Positions 28,624-41,638 of a stretch of 64,000 bases of DNA are shown here, piece by piece (the stretch's first letter is position 1; each line of letters starts with the position of its first letter). The stretch is from Orychophragmus violaceus. Taxonomy: Eukaryota > Streptophyta > Magnoliopsida > Brassicales > Brassicaceae. A program made the position numbers and the translations under genes. The notes beneath the pieces are model-generated. The model made no database searches. It had not been told where the DNA came from and worked only from the letters and a program-made list of their open reading frames with translations. Location: positions 10,003,357 through 10,067,356 of the forward strand of contig CM058236.1 of the NCBI GenBank assembly GCA_030180135.1, in the 5' to 3' direction.

Positions 28624-30210
28624 AATCTATCAATTCCTAAAATCTACTAAAATATCATTGTAGTACTTTAGGTTGTCAATCCAAATGGTAGAGAATGGAT
28701 CACTAAGAATGCATATAACTTCCTAATCTAAGCCAAAACAGGTTTTAAAACTAGCTCTCCTAATAATTGAAAACAAGAAATATGAAAGAGAAGCAATTAG
28801 AGAGAAATGATCAAAGAAAAACACTAAAACAAGATAAAATATAATGATTAAAAGAAGTCTTAGGATAAGGTCAATATATTATGGTTCTCTAGGTTATGGG
28901 TTTTAATAACAATCACACAACGCTAATCATGGCCTAATGACTCTTAATCAAACTAATCGTATTTATATGCTCATAAACCTATGCTAATCATGTAATCATT
29001 AATCTTCCAATTTCGAATCACAAAAACCGCATGCATTGCATTCAATCAAATCACCATTTAGCAATGCAAACCTTATGCTAAGAACACTAATCAATAATAA
29101 ACATACCTCTAGGCACTAATCACTTTGTTAATTATCCAATCAAGATCAAACTTCCATTGAAACCATATTCTAAATACCAACAATCAACTTAGACAATTAA
29201 TTCCACAAGCTAAGTATGAAAATGCTCTAAAAGATCATTCAAGCATTTCATAAAACACAATTCAATGCAACAAAATACATAAATCTAAATCCACAATCTT
29301 GAGAATATAGCATAAAGATCAACCAAATAGAGAAGGATTATCACTGATTAAGAATCAAGCACCCTAGATCATCATTATTCACACTCTAATCTACCTTATC
29401 CGAGAAACCTAAAGTGACTACTCACTAATCTTCATGTTCTCAACCAAACCCATAGAGATTAGGTTAAGAAACATGATTAGTATGATAAATAAAGAATATA
29501 TTAAGAAGATTAAAGAAGTACTTGCTTAAAGAAATCAATTTAGTGTTTAAAAAACTTATAGCCCTAAAATTCGTAAGAGAAAAGAAGATGATTGAGTTTT
29601 GGCCAAAACGGGTTTAAATGGTGTTTTAGTTTGAAACGGGTCAACCCGGAACAAACGGGTCTTGATCCGCTCAGAATGGGTCAAAAGATGCAAGGGCATA
29701 ATTTTCGCTCGGACATCGTCTATCGGCTCTTTTAGACTGGCCTGCAGAACCCGCTAGGCCAAACTGATGTGACTTGTACTGGTCATAACGTTTGTAATAC
29801 AGCTCCAAAAGACTTGAATCTACCTCTATTGGAAAACTAACTAAGTTTCCTACAACTTTCATTTGAAGATACAAAGCTAAATATCAAGGGAAGAGCTTTA
29901 TATAACTTGATCTTTCAAACACATCAGTTTGATCATTTATCACCATTTACCCATTCTATCTTTTAAGCTCAAAAATGCTTCTAAAACTTCTTATATGGTT
30001 CAAGGCTCAACTCCAAACATCCATACTCCTCCAAGACTCTAAGAAATAACCTAAAACACTCCAAACATGGGAAGATATGCAAAACCTATTATAAACACTC
30101 TACGACTCTAAAATGGTTGATTTCATAAGCAAATGCACAATAATGAATGCAAAAGACTTGAAAACTATACTAATGTTCATTCTAAAATTTGGTAAATTAT
30201 GCACATATCA
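28624..30210 (-). repeat. Old Athila-like LTR hosting element B
   Basis: About 1.6 kb ending CACATATCA and followed by the PPT-adjacent hairpin (30229-30248), as in A and C, so it is an Athila-like 3' LTR in minus orientation. Its first bases may lie left of B near 5916. It is strongly diverged from the other Athila LTRs and has no CGATCG module. No gene seen. Confidence 0.55.
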
Positions 30211-30377
30211 CTTCTCTCAAACTTGTATTTTGCTTGTCCGCAAGCAAACAACCATAAGACAAGTTGGAAGAAAAGTTTGATAGTGAAAGCTCAAAGCTTC
30301 CAAAATCAATAATAAATACAAAATGGATCAAGGTTGTGAGAGTCGAAACTCGCACTGTCAATTCTTGTAGAGCAAAC
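30211..30377 (-). other. 3' UTR start of the old Athila-like element
   Basis: Contains the 8-bp hairpin TTTGCTTG/CAAGCAAA at 30229-30248, then is cut by the LTR starting at 30378. Confidence 0.5.
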
Positions 30378-30600
30378 TGTTAGGGAACAAAAGAATCTAA
30401 AGTAAACGACACAAAAGAGACTCGGAGGATATTTTTATTGATATGTTTTGACAGAAGACAATGTATAAGCATAAGAGCTTAAAGAAAAGTCCAAGTCTAG
30501 TTGCTAGGATTTTTGAGATGGTTTGATCGTAAGAAGTCCTTCATCTTACATATTTGCGGCGAGTCGGTGTCGAGAATATTGGCATGCAATTTTTGGAAAT

Positions 30601-30664
30601 CTTCTTGTTATCGCATATTCCATTTCCGTTGATCTTCTTGTTATCGCATATTCCATTTCCGTTG
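30601..30664. repeat. 33-bp tandem duplication
   Basis: Two nearly identical 33-bp copies (from CTTCTTGTTATCGC) back to back inside the LTR. Confidence 0.9.
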
Positions 30665-31105
30665 GTATTTACCTTTTTGCTCGAATTTTCCTCTTCTTTC
30701 TCGAAATTATCTTCCTCTTTTCTTCTTGGAGTTTATCTATCCGTTTTGTAATTATCCCTCTGACGGTTTATCTTTATCTACCGAATGCGCGAAAAGGGAC
30801 GATCCAAGCCCTTTTGAGTGTAAATCTTTTAATCCGGCCCAAAGTCTATAAAATAAGAGTCTTGTGGGTTTGGCCCAAGTTCATATTTTGTATAACTTAT
30901 TCGAAGATTCCGTTAACAGCTAATAATATATAAGCCATCATTACGAGCAGTTAGTATAAGAAAAGTATCTGTTTGGAAGATTCGGGAAATACGTCATGCT
31001 CGGAACTTCCGAGGAAAAATTGTTTTTCTTGGAACTTCTGAGGAAATGCGTTCTTCTCTGAACTACCAAGGAAGTGTGTTCTTCTAAAGAAATCTGAAGG
31101 CATGT

Positions 31106-31345
31106 GCTCGGAATTTCTGTACAGCTTCGTCTGCCCGGAATTTCTGAGGAGCTTGGCCTGCCCGGATTTTCTGAGCAGCTTGGCCTGCTCGGAATTTCCG
31201 AGCAGCCTTTTCTTTTCAGAATTTTCTAGAAGCCTTGCCTGCTCAGAGATTCTGGGCAGCTTGGTCTTCTTGGATTTTCCAGCAGCTTGGTCTTCGCGAA
31301 TTTTCCTAGCAGCCTTGCCAGCTCGTAGTTTTCGAGTAGCTTGGT
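31106..31345. repeat. Palindromic minisatellite, about 27-bp unit
   Basis: Eight to nine diverged units of a GGAATTTCYGAGCAGCTTGG theme. Each unit holds an imperfect inverted repeat (CTCGGAA/TTCCGAG). The repetitive reading frame over it (31102-31383) is a by-product. Confidence 0.8.
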
Positions 31346-31582
31346 TCGAGCGTTTGAACTTGACCGTGGAGTTTGTCGAGTGATATGCTTGTTAGAGCGA
31401 CCTATCCGAGCAGTTTTGATCGCTTGAGAGTTCGTCTAAGGGGGTTCGTACGTTTCGCACAAAACATTATTTGTAAGACATATTATCCATATGAAGTGTT
31501 ATCTATGCGGAAAATGGCTATTTCCGATTTGTTTAATCAATTTTGAACTATTTATTTTTTCGAAGGGGATTTGACCTAAACA

Positions 31583-31757
31583 GTTAGCCCCCAGCTCGCC
31601 AGACTCGAGTGCGATCCTGGGAAGTTTTAATTAGTCGTGGTGAAAATAATTGTTCGAAATTCTGGTTGTTCTTCCCTTTAGCGAAAATGGAAAGTTTTCC
31701 AAACTTTCTTGTTATAATGCACCGACGGTTGCTACGTCGGGCGAGATTGATGTGTGA
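31583..31757 (-). other. 3' internal end of the 30378 element
   Basis: Short stretch between the polypurine tract and the start of element H. No gene seen. Confidence 0.5.
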
Positions 31758-34700
31758 TGTAATAACCTGTCCCACATTTTGAATACAAGGAATGGTGGAA
31801 GCGGAATTTAAACGAGTTTTTTGGACTATTGGGAAAGGAAACCGATAGAACCGACAAAACTTGTAAAACTTATAACGGGAGCTACGGGTGTCCGTTTCAG
31901 GTGATTCAAATTTCTAAATGCTTCTAAAATAATCTAGTATTTTAAAGTGAGGCTTGGTGGATTTATTGAAGCAGCTATGAGGTTGTTATAAAATTAAACT
32001 CGGAATTAGCTAATCGGACCGAGCGGAATGAAACGGAGATTAAGGAGTTATAGACTCTGGAATGTGCAGTGTTTTTGGCCAGATTGAACCCTGGAATGCC
32101 AAGTGTCCTCCCTCACTCACTCAGAAGGCATCACCTACATCATCTTGAGTTCAAAGAACTAGTTTATTTTGTTCAATAAACAACCTTGCATGGCCAAAAC
32201 ATCATTTCATTCCTCTCATTCACTCAATCTCACCTAAAAATCAACCAAATAAACTCTCTCTATAGCCTCTCTCATCCCTCTCTCTCTCGATCTCACATCT
32301 CTCTTTCCTCACATTCATCCTAAAAACCCAAGAACATTCATCATCTTTGAAGATGTTCTTCATGTTCTTCATTTCTTGATGAGCAAGTAACTTCATAACT
32401 CATAAACCAAGCTTAAGATCCTAAAAATACTTGGATAATATTGATCACCATCATCACCGCATCACCGCCGCCGATCAGCCCTCCTCGCCGTCGCCGGAAT
32501 CTAGCCGGAGACGCTGTGGAGAGCCGCCGCCGGCAAGCCACCTCCGTGCTCCTTCTTCTTCAGCCGGTTATTCAGTTCCCCTTTCTCTCCTCAGCTAGCT
32601 CTCTCTCTTCAGTGGCCTCCTAGGTCACTGGAGAAGCTTCTCTTTCACCGGTCAACGCGGAGCCGCCACCGGTCAACGCTAGAGTTGTCGCCGGGAAAGC
32701 CTCCTCCGCCCCATTTGCTCAGCCGGTTCGATTGGGGTTTGATTTCAGTTTGTATGGTGTTGGTTTGATCCGGTTTAGCCTCGGTTTAAGCTTTGGTTTG
32801 GTTTAGTCAAACCAAGTCAACATTCGGTCAACCGGTTTACTTGGTCAAAGCCAGTTCAATTTGGGTCTTACAAACTGGTTCAGATTAGTCAACCAGTTTA
32901 GAAGTGGTCAACGGTCAGCATGTCAACGGTCAATGGTCAGCTCGGTCAACGCTCAGTCAGTCTTGGTCAACACCAGTCAACGGCCAGTCAATGTCGTGGT
33001 CAACGCCGTGGACGACCCCGGTTAACTTGTAGTCAACGGCCAGTTCTTGTTCGGGTGAGCTGTTCGTGTTTTTGTTTGTGAGGTTTGGGAAAGGTTCGGG
33101 GTTCCAGTTTCTCGGTCTCGGGAGTTCACATCCATCACTTCCATCGTATATCACACTATCACTGTGAGTCGGTTAATTATTGCATCGTAGTTAGATCATG
33201 TAAACCGGGAAATCCTAAACTGTAGCCTTAGATTGCATACCTGTAATTGATTGATAATTGATTGGTATTAGTTTAATAATGAATTGACTAGGATTATAAA
33301 TGCATGCTAGATAAATAGTCTTGACTGCTAGATTGTTCGTTAACTGCATGTTGATTGATGCATTCATATTAGACTGGCATGTTTAGGACTTATTTGCACG
33401 TATTCTATATTAAGAACCATATTAAATGAACCTATATACAGAAATTATGACTAAATTAAAATACAGTAAAAGATATAACAAACCTTAGAGTATAAAGAAC
33501 GGAGTGGGTTAATAGTTATTAGACTGGTTAATGGGGTAATTGAATTAAACTTAAATAACAATGAGATGTTGGGGGATTAGTAAGTTTACTAATCCTAAAC
33601 CGACAGATCGAAGAGTTTACTAAAAGACATTTAGGAAAGATAATTAAGAAGGTTAATTAAGTGAGCCGTCTACGGGGTTAGCAATCCTCTAATCCCAAGG
33701 TAGCAGACTAAGTAAATGAGAAGTTAGTAATAAGCTTAAAGGCTTGTTTGTTAATTATGATTGTGTGTGTTGGACTGACGTTGTGTTGTGCAGGCTTGCT
33801 TGTAGGTCTATTCTGGTGGTGGGCCAGATAGACATTGTGTGTGACACTTATCTCGGTCACGGGGCCGGATAAGTTTGGTAGTACCTAATCCGGTATAAAA
33901 CCGGATAAGGTTGGTAGTGGTGGTTGTATTAGGCTTGCGGGATATTATTTGGGTGTTGTTTATTATTTCCATTGACCTTGACGGTCTTATGTTCTGTGTT
34001 AGAGTCCCAGTGAGTTTGTGTGTTTACTTTGCTGCACTAGGGATCTAGGGTGCGTTATATCCCGCAAGTTTATTTGCCTGACCGGTTCACGTGGTGAATC
34101 TGGATATGGTGTGAACCTACTGAGTGACGCTGGTAGGTGTGTTGTCCGGAAAATACGGGGTCATGCCTAGGGCCGGACTGCATGGAAACTTAGGCTATCG
34201 TGTGGTAACCCGAGTCGCTGTGTATCGATGGACTTAGAATAGTGTCCTAGGTCGTAGGACTTTGTGTTTACGTCTAGGAGTCGTGGGTAGTTTTAGTTAC
34301 CATGGCGGTAGCTAAGTTTTCCTGTGGAAGTTACCGAGTTTGCATGGTGGGCCCAGTGGTGTTTTAAGTTGGTTTTCGCGATAGTTAGATCGAGTATAAT
34401 CGAGGGCATGTGCCGTAGTGACTTCGATTTCCGTAGTCTTTCCTTTTGACAGAGAATGCTTGTGTGTTGTGGGTTTATCACGTCACGGTGGCACGTGATA
34501 AGCTATTTATTTCTTTATGATTGTTACTTTAGGTTTGGGGGCGGGAATTAGTATTCGTAGGTTAGATTAGAGGCCTTTAGTGGGGACCGACTCGCTGGGT
34601 GATTCTAGATAACTCATTAGACTCTTTTTGTTGTTTTCAGGTTTAGCAGCGACGGACGTGGGGGGGGGGGGGAGGTCCTCGGTGTAGTTTCGGGATTTCT

Positions 34701-35108
34701 TGCGGGCCAAAGATTTTTGATTCGATGTTTTGTTTGTTGTATTTTGGTTCGGGTTTTCATGGCGCCTAACTTTTTTTGATTGTTTGTACTTAGATTGAAA
34801 TATGCAAATTGTTTGTAAAAGACTGAAAATTACTTAGAATTGAAATCGCTTCCCTGATATTTGGTTTAGTCCGAACTGACACAACTCATGGAAGCAATAC
34901 ATGTTGAATAGCTTTGTATTGTGGAAACGAGTTAAACGGGGTCAAGGACGGTTTGGTGCGAGCCTTTGTCTCAAACCGGATTGTCTCTAGCTTCGTACTG
35001 TGACGAATCTTTCTCGTTTGGCATGCTCGGGTTTGATCGGTCATGTTCTTGTTTGATTGTTGACCGGTCAGCTCGACGGTCAGCGGATAACGAGAAAGGG
35101 GCGTTACA
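31758..35108 (+). repeat. Element H 5' LTR, chromovirus-like gypsy
   Basis: About 3.35 kb from TGTAATAACC to GGGCGTTACA, followed by a tRNA-Met-like primer site. Long LTRs with TGTAA/TTACA ends fit Tekay/Del chromoviruses; the lineage call is by resemblance only. It holds a pyrimidine-rich zone (32200-32350), a GC-rich zone (32440-32720), a GTCAA cluster (32648-33045) and a 13-G run at 34660-34672. No CGATCG module. No gene seen inside. Confidence 0.65.
32648..33045. promoter_or_regulatory. W-box-like GTCAA cluster in H LTR
   Basis: I count about 16 GTCAA (TTGAC on the other strand) in 400 bp, many as GGTCAACG. TTGAC is the core of the WRKY-binding W-box. Function is inference. Confidence 0.6.
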
Positions 35109-35114
35109 GAAAGT

Positions 35115-35126
35115 TGGTATCAAAGC
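35115..35126 (+). promoter_or_regulatory. Primer binding site of H, tRNA-Met
   Basis: TGGTATCAAAGC, one mismatch from the tRNA-Met site, six bases past the LTR end. Confidence 0.75.
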
Positions 35127-35620
35127 ATGGTTTGTCATGGGTTTCGAAATGTTTCATTTTCTAAGTTTTTCCGTGTTTTATCGAGTCAGATGAGTCGCCC
35201 AAGCATCCATTAGGAAACCAAGCCGCATCTTTCAAAGTCGGAGGGGGGGGGAATGGGAAGTAGAAATTTTATTAGAATTGTACTAAGTTTTTCATGTTTT
35301 TGGTTGCAGACTTGCAGAAGCGTGCCCCAGGGTGGGTTGGAGTGTGTGGTGTGTGTGGTGTGGATTAGTCTTGAGAGCATGAGTAGCCACGGATGGATCC
35401 GTCCGAGCCCGTTTGGGGCGACGTGCCCACTCTTAAGCACGGGGATCGCGTACCTCGACTCGCGCCCCAGTTCCTTTACGCGCACCAGTTGGCGCCTCTG
35501 CAGCAGCACTAGTCACTGCACCTCTTCCGTCATTTCTTTCTGCCTCACTCCAAGATGACGCAAACTCTGCCAATCCTTATGTCGGTTTTCTTGACATGTT
35601 TGGGATAGCGGTCATCGATA
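35127..35620 (+). other. Element H leader and start of gag, truncated
   Basis: Non-coding leader with a 9-G run (35243-35251) and a GT-rich stretch (35330-35370), then a short possible gag start (around 35385-35600) broken by stops. Element E cuts it near 35620. Confidence 0.4.
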
Positions 35621-36136
35621 GGGGTCATCGATAGCGGTTTTCCCTAAGTTACACTGCAAGTGCACATGCAAATGTAGTATATAGGGGTCTAACCACAGAG
35701 ACTCAAGAATATTACGATAGATTATAGGGTATCGAGAATTGCTAAGCGAAGCAATCAATAAGCAGTAAATAAAAAGAAGTAAATAGATCATCAAATCGGT
35801 TTTAAAAGTGCTACGTCAAGGGCGTTCTCAGGAATTCATGTCATGCAGATCATCAAATCAGTCATGATCGAATTAAGTACCGTTTTAGAACTCAAACACA
35901 GATGTAAAACTAACCAACTTTCGTTGCGAGAATTTACTAAGTTTAAACTGTAGAAATCCAAATTTCTTAGCAATTCCTAACAGATTAAACTAGCATTAAG
36001 TGAAGGATCGACTAGTTCACAAATCAGTTAAACTAAATTTCTTTGAAGATAACTAATTTGCTCAACTTAAATGGATCAGATTCTAAATCACATTTTCGTG
36101 TCAATTACCCTAGATCTATATTCTAATTGATCAGAT

Positions 36137-36809
36137 TGAAGGATTGTTTAGTTGATCCTGATTCAATTCTTATATTCATATCAACCTAAACATGCGGATC
36201 TAGGTTTTTCTCAGAATAGAAACAAATGATGATCTCACCTTATACCTGTTTGCAGCGGAAAGAGATGGTATGTCTGAGATCAGAGAAACACCAAGGGATG
36301 AATCCTCCAAAGGTTCACACACGCGATCACAGAAAACGGCTGCTAGACCACAAGGAGCTCGGCGCAGAGAGAGAGAGAATTTTCGGCTGAGGGAGCTAGG
36401 GTTAATGGCACTGAACTCGAGTTTTATCTAATAAAACTTGCCCGGTTCCGTTTGGGCCATTTGGCCCAAACACCAATTAACTAGACGGCATTCGCGCACT
36501 GTGTCGACCGATACACCTTGTGTATCGATCGACACACAGTGGCTAAAACGTTTTATTCTCTCTAAGTACAGTAAATGCCTAGCACTTTTACCGTACTTCT
36601 GCTAAACCGTTCCTACACATTTTCCTGTTAGCTTAGGCGTGTGACCCATATGGGATCATATAATAAAGGCAATAAGTCCAAGACTTATAGATCATGAGCG
36701 GACTCTAGCAAGCCATCATGACCCCCAGTATTATATGACTTATGTCTGATCATTGACATACTCTTACTTTCTAGAGACAGTACCGAGATTACTGGACACA
36801 ATTCCAACA
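36137..36809 (-). repeat. Copia-2 3' LTR
   Basis: 673 bp, TGAAGG to CCAACA on the plus strand. The polypurine tract (AAGTGGGAGAT on the minus strand) adjoins it at 36810-36820. A CGATCG pair lies at 36505/36526. Confidence 0.95.
36500..36536. repeat. CGATCG module pair, Copia-2 3' LTR
   Basis: Cores CGACCG 36505 and CGATCG 36526, spacing 21; outer CACTGTG/CACAGTG also inverted. Confidence 0.9.
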
Positions 36810-37660
36810 ATCTCCCACTTGCACTGGAATCTCTGTATTCATAATCCTTTTGTCACAATATCTCGATTAGTCATAAGGCAAGATTGGTGTCATCCTTATA
36901 AAGCCTAATCTTGTTCATCGGACTCTGATTCGATACTGACAATCCAAACGACTCGGGACAGTCCGTTTGAGCATGGCCATGCATTTTCCAGTATTCAAAT
37001 CTCCGATTGGCCTAGAGATATTCACTCCATTTATATTGGAGGGACAAATTCCGTCTTGTTCCATCACTGTAAACTACTCATTTCATAATGTACCCAAACA
37101 AGGTCCTTATAACTATCGCAGAACGATAGCGTTAGACAATGATCAAAGTGCATCAGTCCATGTGCAGTCACATGCATGCGAACTCAGGTCTAAGGACTAT
37201 ACTCTATAGTCGTAGTAAGAATCTCTTATGACATAGATATAAATATCCTGAAGAGTTCTTATAAGCGGGTCTTGTCCGGTCGTATGTTCCCAAACATACA
37301 CCTATGTACTGACTTTGATGCCGCGCATCTATGACACACTGAGACTTTGTCATAAGTCACGTACCAATCCAGTCTCACACGGTTGTTGGTGTTCCAATTT
37401 CAACAACCTTCGACTAGGGACGGGATGATATAAAACATCTATCAAATATAGGGTCTCATGATCAAGCTAAATGACTTCGATGACTCAAGATCAAATCATT
37501 TACTTCGATGACCTATAAAATGGTTCATATCATTTTGGAACGATTATTTCATCACAGTTAAAATAATCTTGAAATAATAATTTTATTAAACATAAGAATG
37601 TTTTACAAGAACATATCAAATAACTAAATAAAAGCCCTCAAACTCCCACTCAAATTTAGA
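36810..37660 (-). other. Copia-2 3' UTR
   Basis: 850 bp between the pol stop and the 3' LTR. No gene seen. Confidence 0.75.
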
Positions 37661-40600
37661 TTACATTTCAATGTCTCTAATGCCTACAGCTTCAGTCAGA
37701 AACTCGAGCTTAGGCCTTGGGAGTGGCTTTGTCAACGGATCAGCGACGTTATCATCAGTCTGAACTCGGCTGATCTTGACTTCCTTTCTATTAATGATGT
37801 CACGTATCAAGTAAAATCTTCTTAGAACATGCTTGGATTTCTGGTGTGATCTTGGTTCCTTTGCCTGAGCTATAGCACCATTGTTGTCACAAAACAGTGC
37901 CAGAGGCTCAGCCGCATCTGGTATCACACCTAGTTCAATAATGAACTTTCGTATCCAAACAGCTTCCTTCGCAGCTTCTGAGGCGGCGATATATTCAGCT
38001 TCTGTGGTGGAATCTGCAACGGTGTCTTGCTTGGAGCTTCTCCAACTGATTGCACCGCCATTCAGACAAAAGATATAACCGGACTGTGACCGGAAATCAT
38101 CTTGGTCTGTCTGGAAACTTGCGTCCGTGAATCCACTGACTTTAAGCACATCACTTCCACCGTACACTAAGAACTTATCCTTAGTATGTCTTAGATACTT
38201 CAAGATATTCTTTACGGCAATCCAATGGTTTTCACCTGGATTTGACTGGTATCTACTCGTCATGCTCAATGCATAAGCAACATCAGGACGAGTACAGATC
38301 ATGGCATACATGACAGATCCTATTGCAGATGCATAAGGAATATTCTTCATGCGCTCAAGCTCAGCAGCCGTCGTAGGGCTCTGCTTCTTGCTTAGCGTTG
38401 TGCCATGTACCATTGGCGTGAAGCCCTTCTTGGAATCCTTCATGCTGAATCTTTGTAGGACTTTGTCAATGTATGAATCTTGACACAAGCCTATCAGCCT
38501 TCTAGATCTATCCCGGTAGATCCTGATTCCAAGAACGTATGCGGCTTCACCCATGTCTTTCATGGAAAAACAACTTCCAAGCCAGTCCTTTACGGACTTC
38601 AGCATTGGAACGTCGTTTCCGAGAAGCAGTATGTCATCGACATACAGAATAAGAAATACAATCTTGCTCCCACTAGATTTCTTATACACGCATTGTTCTT
38701 CTTCGTTTCTGATGAAGTCAAATTGCTTGATCGCTTCATCAAAACGAAGATTCCAGCTCCTCGATGCTTGCTTCAATCCATAAATGGATTTATGAAGCTT
38801 GCATACTTTTCCAGCATTCTTTGGATCTATGTAACCGTCAGGTTGTGTCATATACACATCCTCTTCCAGAATACCATTCAGGAAGGCGGTTTTCACGTCC
38901 ATCTGCCAAATTTCATAATCATGAAAAGCTGCAGTTGCTAGTAGAATCCGAATAGATTTCATCATAGCCACTGGTGAATAGGTTTCATCGTAATCCACAC
39001 CGTGAACTTGTCTGAAACCTTTTGCCACCAACCTGGCTTTATAAATCTGGACATTTCCATCCACGTCAATCTTCTTCTTGAAGATCCATTTGCACTCGAT
39101 GGCTTTTACACCAGCGGGTAAGTCAACCAACGAAAACACTTGGTTGACCGACATGGAGTCCATTTCGGAATCAGTGGCCTTGCGCCACTTAGAGGAATCT
39201 GGGCCCATCATGGCTTGATTGAAGTTCGATGGTTCATCACCATCAATGATCAAAAGATCATGACAGTCAGTCACGAGGAATCCTTGATATCTCTCGGGTT
39301 CGTGACGGATCCTTCCGGATCTTCGAACTTCAGGTACTACAGGTTCAGGCTCTACAATTTCTTGTAGGTCCTCCTGCTGCTCTTCCTCATTAGGTTGAGC
39401 AGTATCCTGTTCATCTTGAATTTCTTCAAGCAGTACCTTACTCCCACTGTCTTTCTTAGAGAGAAACTCCCTCTCAAGAAAGTTACAATCCCGGGCAACA
39501 AAGATCTTGTTCTCGGAACGTAGATAGAAGTAATAAGCCTTGGTTTCCCGTGGATAACCAATGAAGTAGCATTTGTCAGATTTTGGTGTAAGCTTGTCTG
39601 AGATCAATCTCTTGACATAGGCTTCACAACCCCAAATTCTGAGATAAGACAGCACTGGAGCTTCTCCAATCCATAATTCATATGGTGTCTTTGCTACTGC
39701 TTTCGATGGCGCTCTATTTAGAGTGAACACTGCTGTTAGCAGAGCATATCCCCAAAGGGATATTGGAAGGTCTGTGTGACTCATCATAGATCGAACCATA
39801 TCCAATAAGGTCCGATTTCTCCTTTCAGACACACCATTCCATTGAGGTGTTCCAGGAGGAGTGAGTTGGGATACGATCCCACACTCTCTCAGATGATCAC
39901 TGAATTCTTGGCTTAAGTATTCTCCTCCTCGGTCGGACCGAAGAGCCTTAATGCTTTTGCCAAGTTGGTTCTGTACTTCATTTTGGAATTCTCTGAACTT
40001 CTAAAAAGATTCAGACTTATGTTTCATTAAATAAACATATCCATACCTACTGAAATCATCAGTAAAGGTAATGAAGTACTGATAGTTTCCTCTTGCATTT
40101 GTGGACATTGGGCCACACACATCAGTGTGTATCAGGCCCAATACGTCACTGGCCCTCTCGTTAGGTTTATTAAAGGGGGCCCGTGTCATTTTGCCCATCA
40201 TGCAGGATTCGCATTTCTCACATGACTCAAAGTCAAATGAGCCAAGAAGTCCATTCGAATGGAGCCTCTTGATGCGTTTCTCGCTGATGTGCCCTAAACG
40301 ACAATGCCATAGAAACGTTCGGTTCTCCTCATTAGGTTTGAACCGTTTGGTATTAATGTTATAAATTGGCGCGGATTGATCGAGTATGTAAAGCCCATTC
40401 ATAAGAGGGGCAGAACCATAGAACAAATTGTTGCGATTGAAGGAACATAATTTATTCTTAACTGAAAAATCATAACCTTCCAAATCCAACAAAGAAATTG
40501 AAATAATATTTCTGCTTATAGCAGGTACAAAATAACAATTATTGAGTTCTAAAATCAATCCCGAAGGTAAAGACAACAAGTAAGTGCCTACAGCTAGCGC

Positions 40601-41638
40601 TGGAACTTTCGCTCCATTCCCAACTCGTAGCTCCACTTGTCCTTGCTTCAGCCTTCTACTGTTGCTGAGTGCCTGCATATTAGTACAAATATGAGCCCCA
40701 CAACCAGTATCCATAACCCATGAGGTATTATCAGAAGTAGTTGTATTAACTTCTATAACAAAAATACCTGTTGAAGAAGTCTCAAAAGTCTTCTTCTTCA
40801 ATTCCTTTAGACCTTCCTGGAATTTCTTACATTCTCTCCTCCAATGCCCTGGTTCTTTACAGAACCTGCATATGTCAGTTGGCCCAGCCTTGGACTTGGG
40901 CTTGGGCTTTGGCGTGTCCTTGTCCGCGACTTGGACAGCCTTGGCCTTTCCCTTATCCTTAGCAGAGGATTTCTTAAACCCCTTGCCCTTCTGCACCATA
41001 AGCACATTGGGGTCCTTGGCGGTTTTCCTCAAATTGGGCTCCGCAGTCTTGAGCATTCCGTGAAGCTCAGGCAATGTCTTACTCAAGCCATGCATTTTAA
41101 AGTTCAGAATGAACTGATCATAGCTTGCAGGTAATGACTGCAGAATGATGTCGCAGGCAAGTTCCTGGCTGATTGGGCAGTCGAGTTTCTGAAGATGATC
41201 GAGATAACCCATCATCTTCAAGACATGAGGACTCACTGCCGCATTCGCAGCCAACTTGCAGTCCAAGAGGTTCTTTACTGTTTGAAACCTCTCAGTCCTA
41301 GCCTGCTCCTGAAAAAGCGATTTCAGGCTTGCCATTATCTCGATGGGTGACAATACACTCTCGAACTGTTTTTGCAGCTCAGGAGTCATTGTCACCAACA
41401 TCAGGCAATAGGCATCATTTTCATCTGACGAATGCTTTTCCCAAGCATTATGCAGAGTCCTGGCGGCATTGGCAGGAGGCCTCTCGGGGAGAGGATCACG
41501 AAGGACATAATCCTTCTTCTCCTGCTTGAGGACTAGCCTCAAGTTCCTTGACCATGTCAGGAAGTTCGTTCCAGTCAGCTTCTCCTTTTCGAGAACAGAC
41601 CGGATTGAGAATGTGTTTTGTGTGCTTGTAGTAGTCAT
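37661..41638 (-). pseudogene. Copia-2 gag-pol polyprotein, one in-frame stop
   Basis: A single frame of about 1325 codons from Met 41638, interrupted only by TAG at 39999-40001. Gag comes first, then a zinc knuckle (CRFCKEPGHWRREC), protease with intact DTG, the HHCC region, integrase with TDVCGPM, RSDRGGEY and WNGVSE, RT with YVDDILLLG, and RNase H with FTDASFQTD and TEAEYIA. The stop falls in the integrase, between the first and second catalytic Asp. All catalytic motifs I can check are present. It is the closest thing to a functional pol in the window. Confidence 0.92.

Larger units (their letters stand above)
30378..31582 (-). repeat. Gypsy (possibly Tat-type) 3' LTR with minisatellite
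   Basis: 1205 bp from TGTTAGGG to CCTAAACA, followed by GTTAGCCCCCAG, the complement of a polypurine tract. A 33-bp tandem duplication lies at 30601-30664. A minisatellite of roughly 27 bp fills 31106-31345. The lineage call is tentative. The remainder of the element (31583-31757) is cut by element H. Confidence 0.55.

Noticed and set aside
29671..29874. 67-codon frame in the old LTR
   Set aside because: No homology recognised, lies inside an LTR, and is expected by chance.
31102..31383. Cysteine-rich repeat protein
   Set aside because: Produced by the 27-bp minisatellite; no start context or homologous ORF.
34660..34672. G-quadruplex regulatory element from the 13-G run
   Set aside because: A single homopolymer run, also prone to sequencing error; nothing else supports it.
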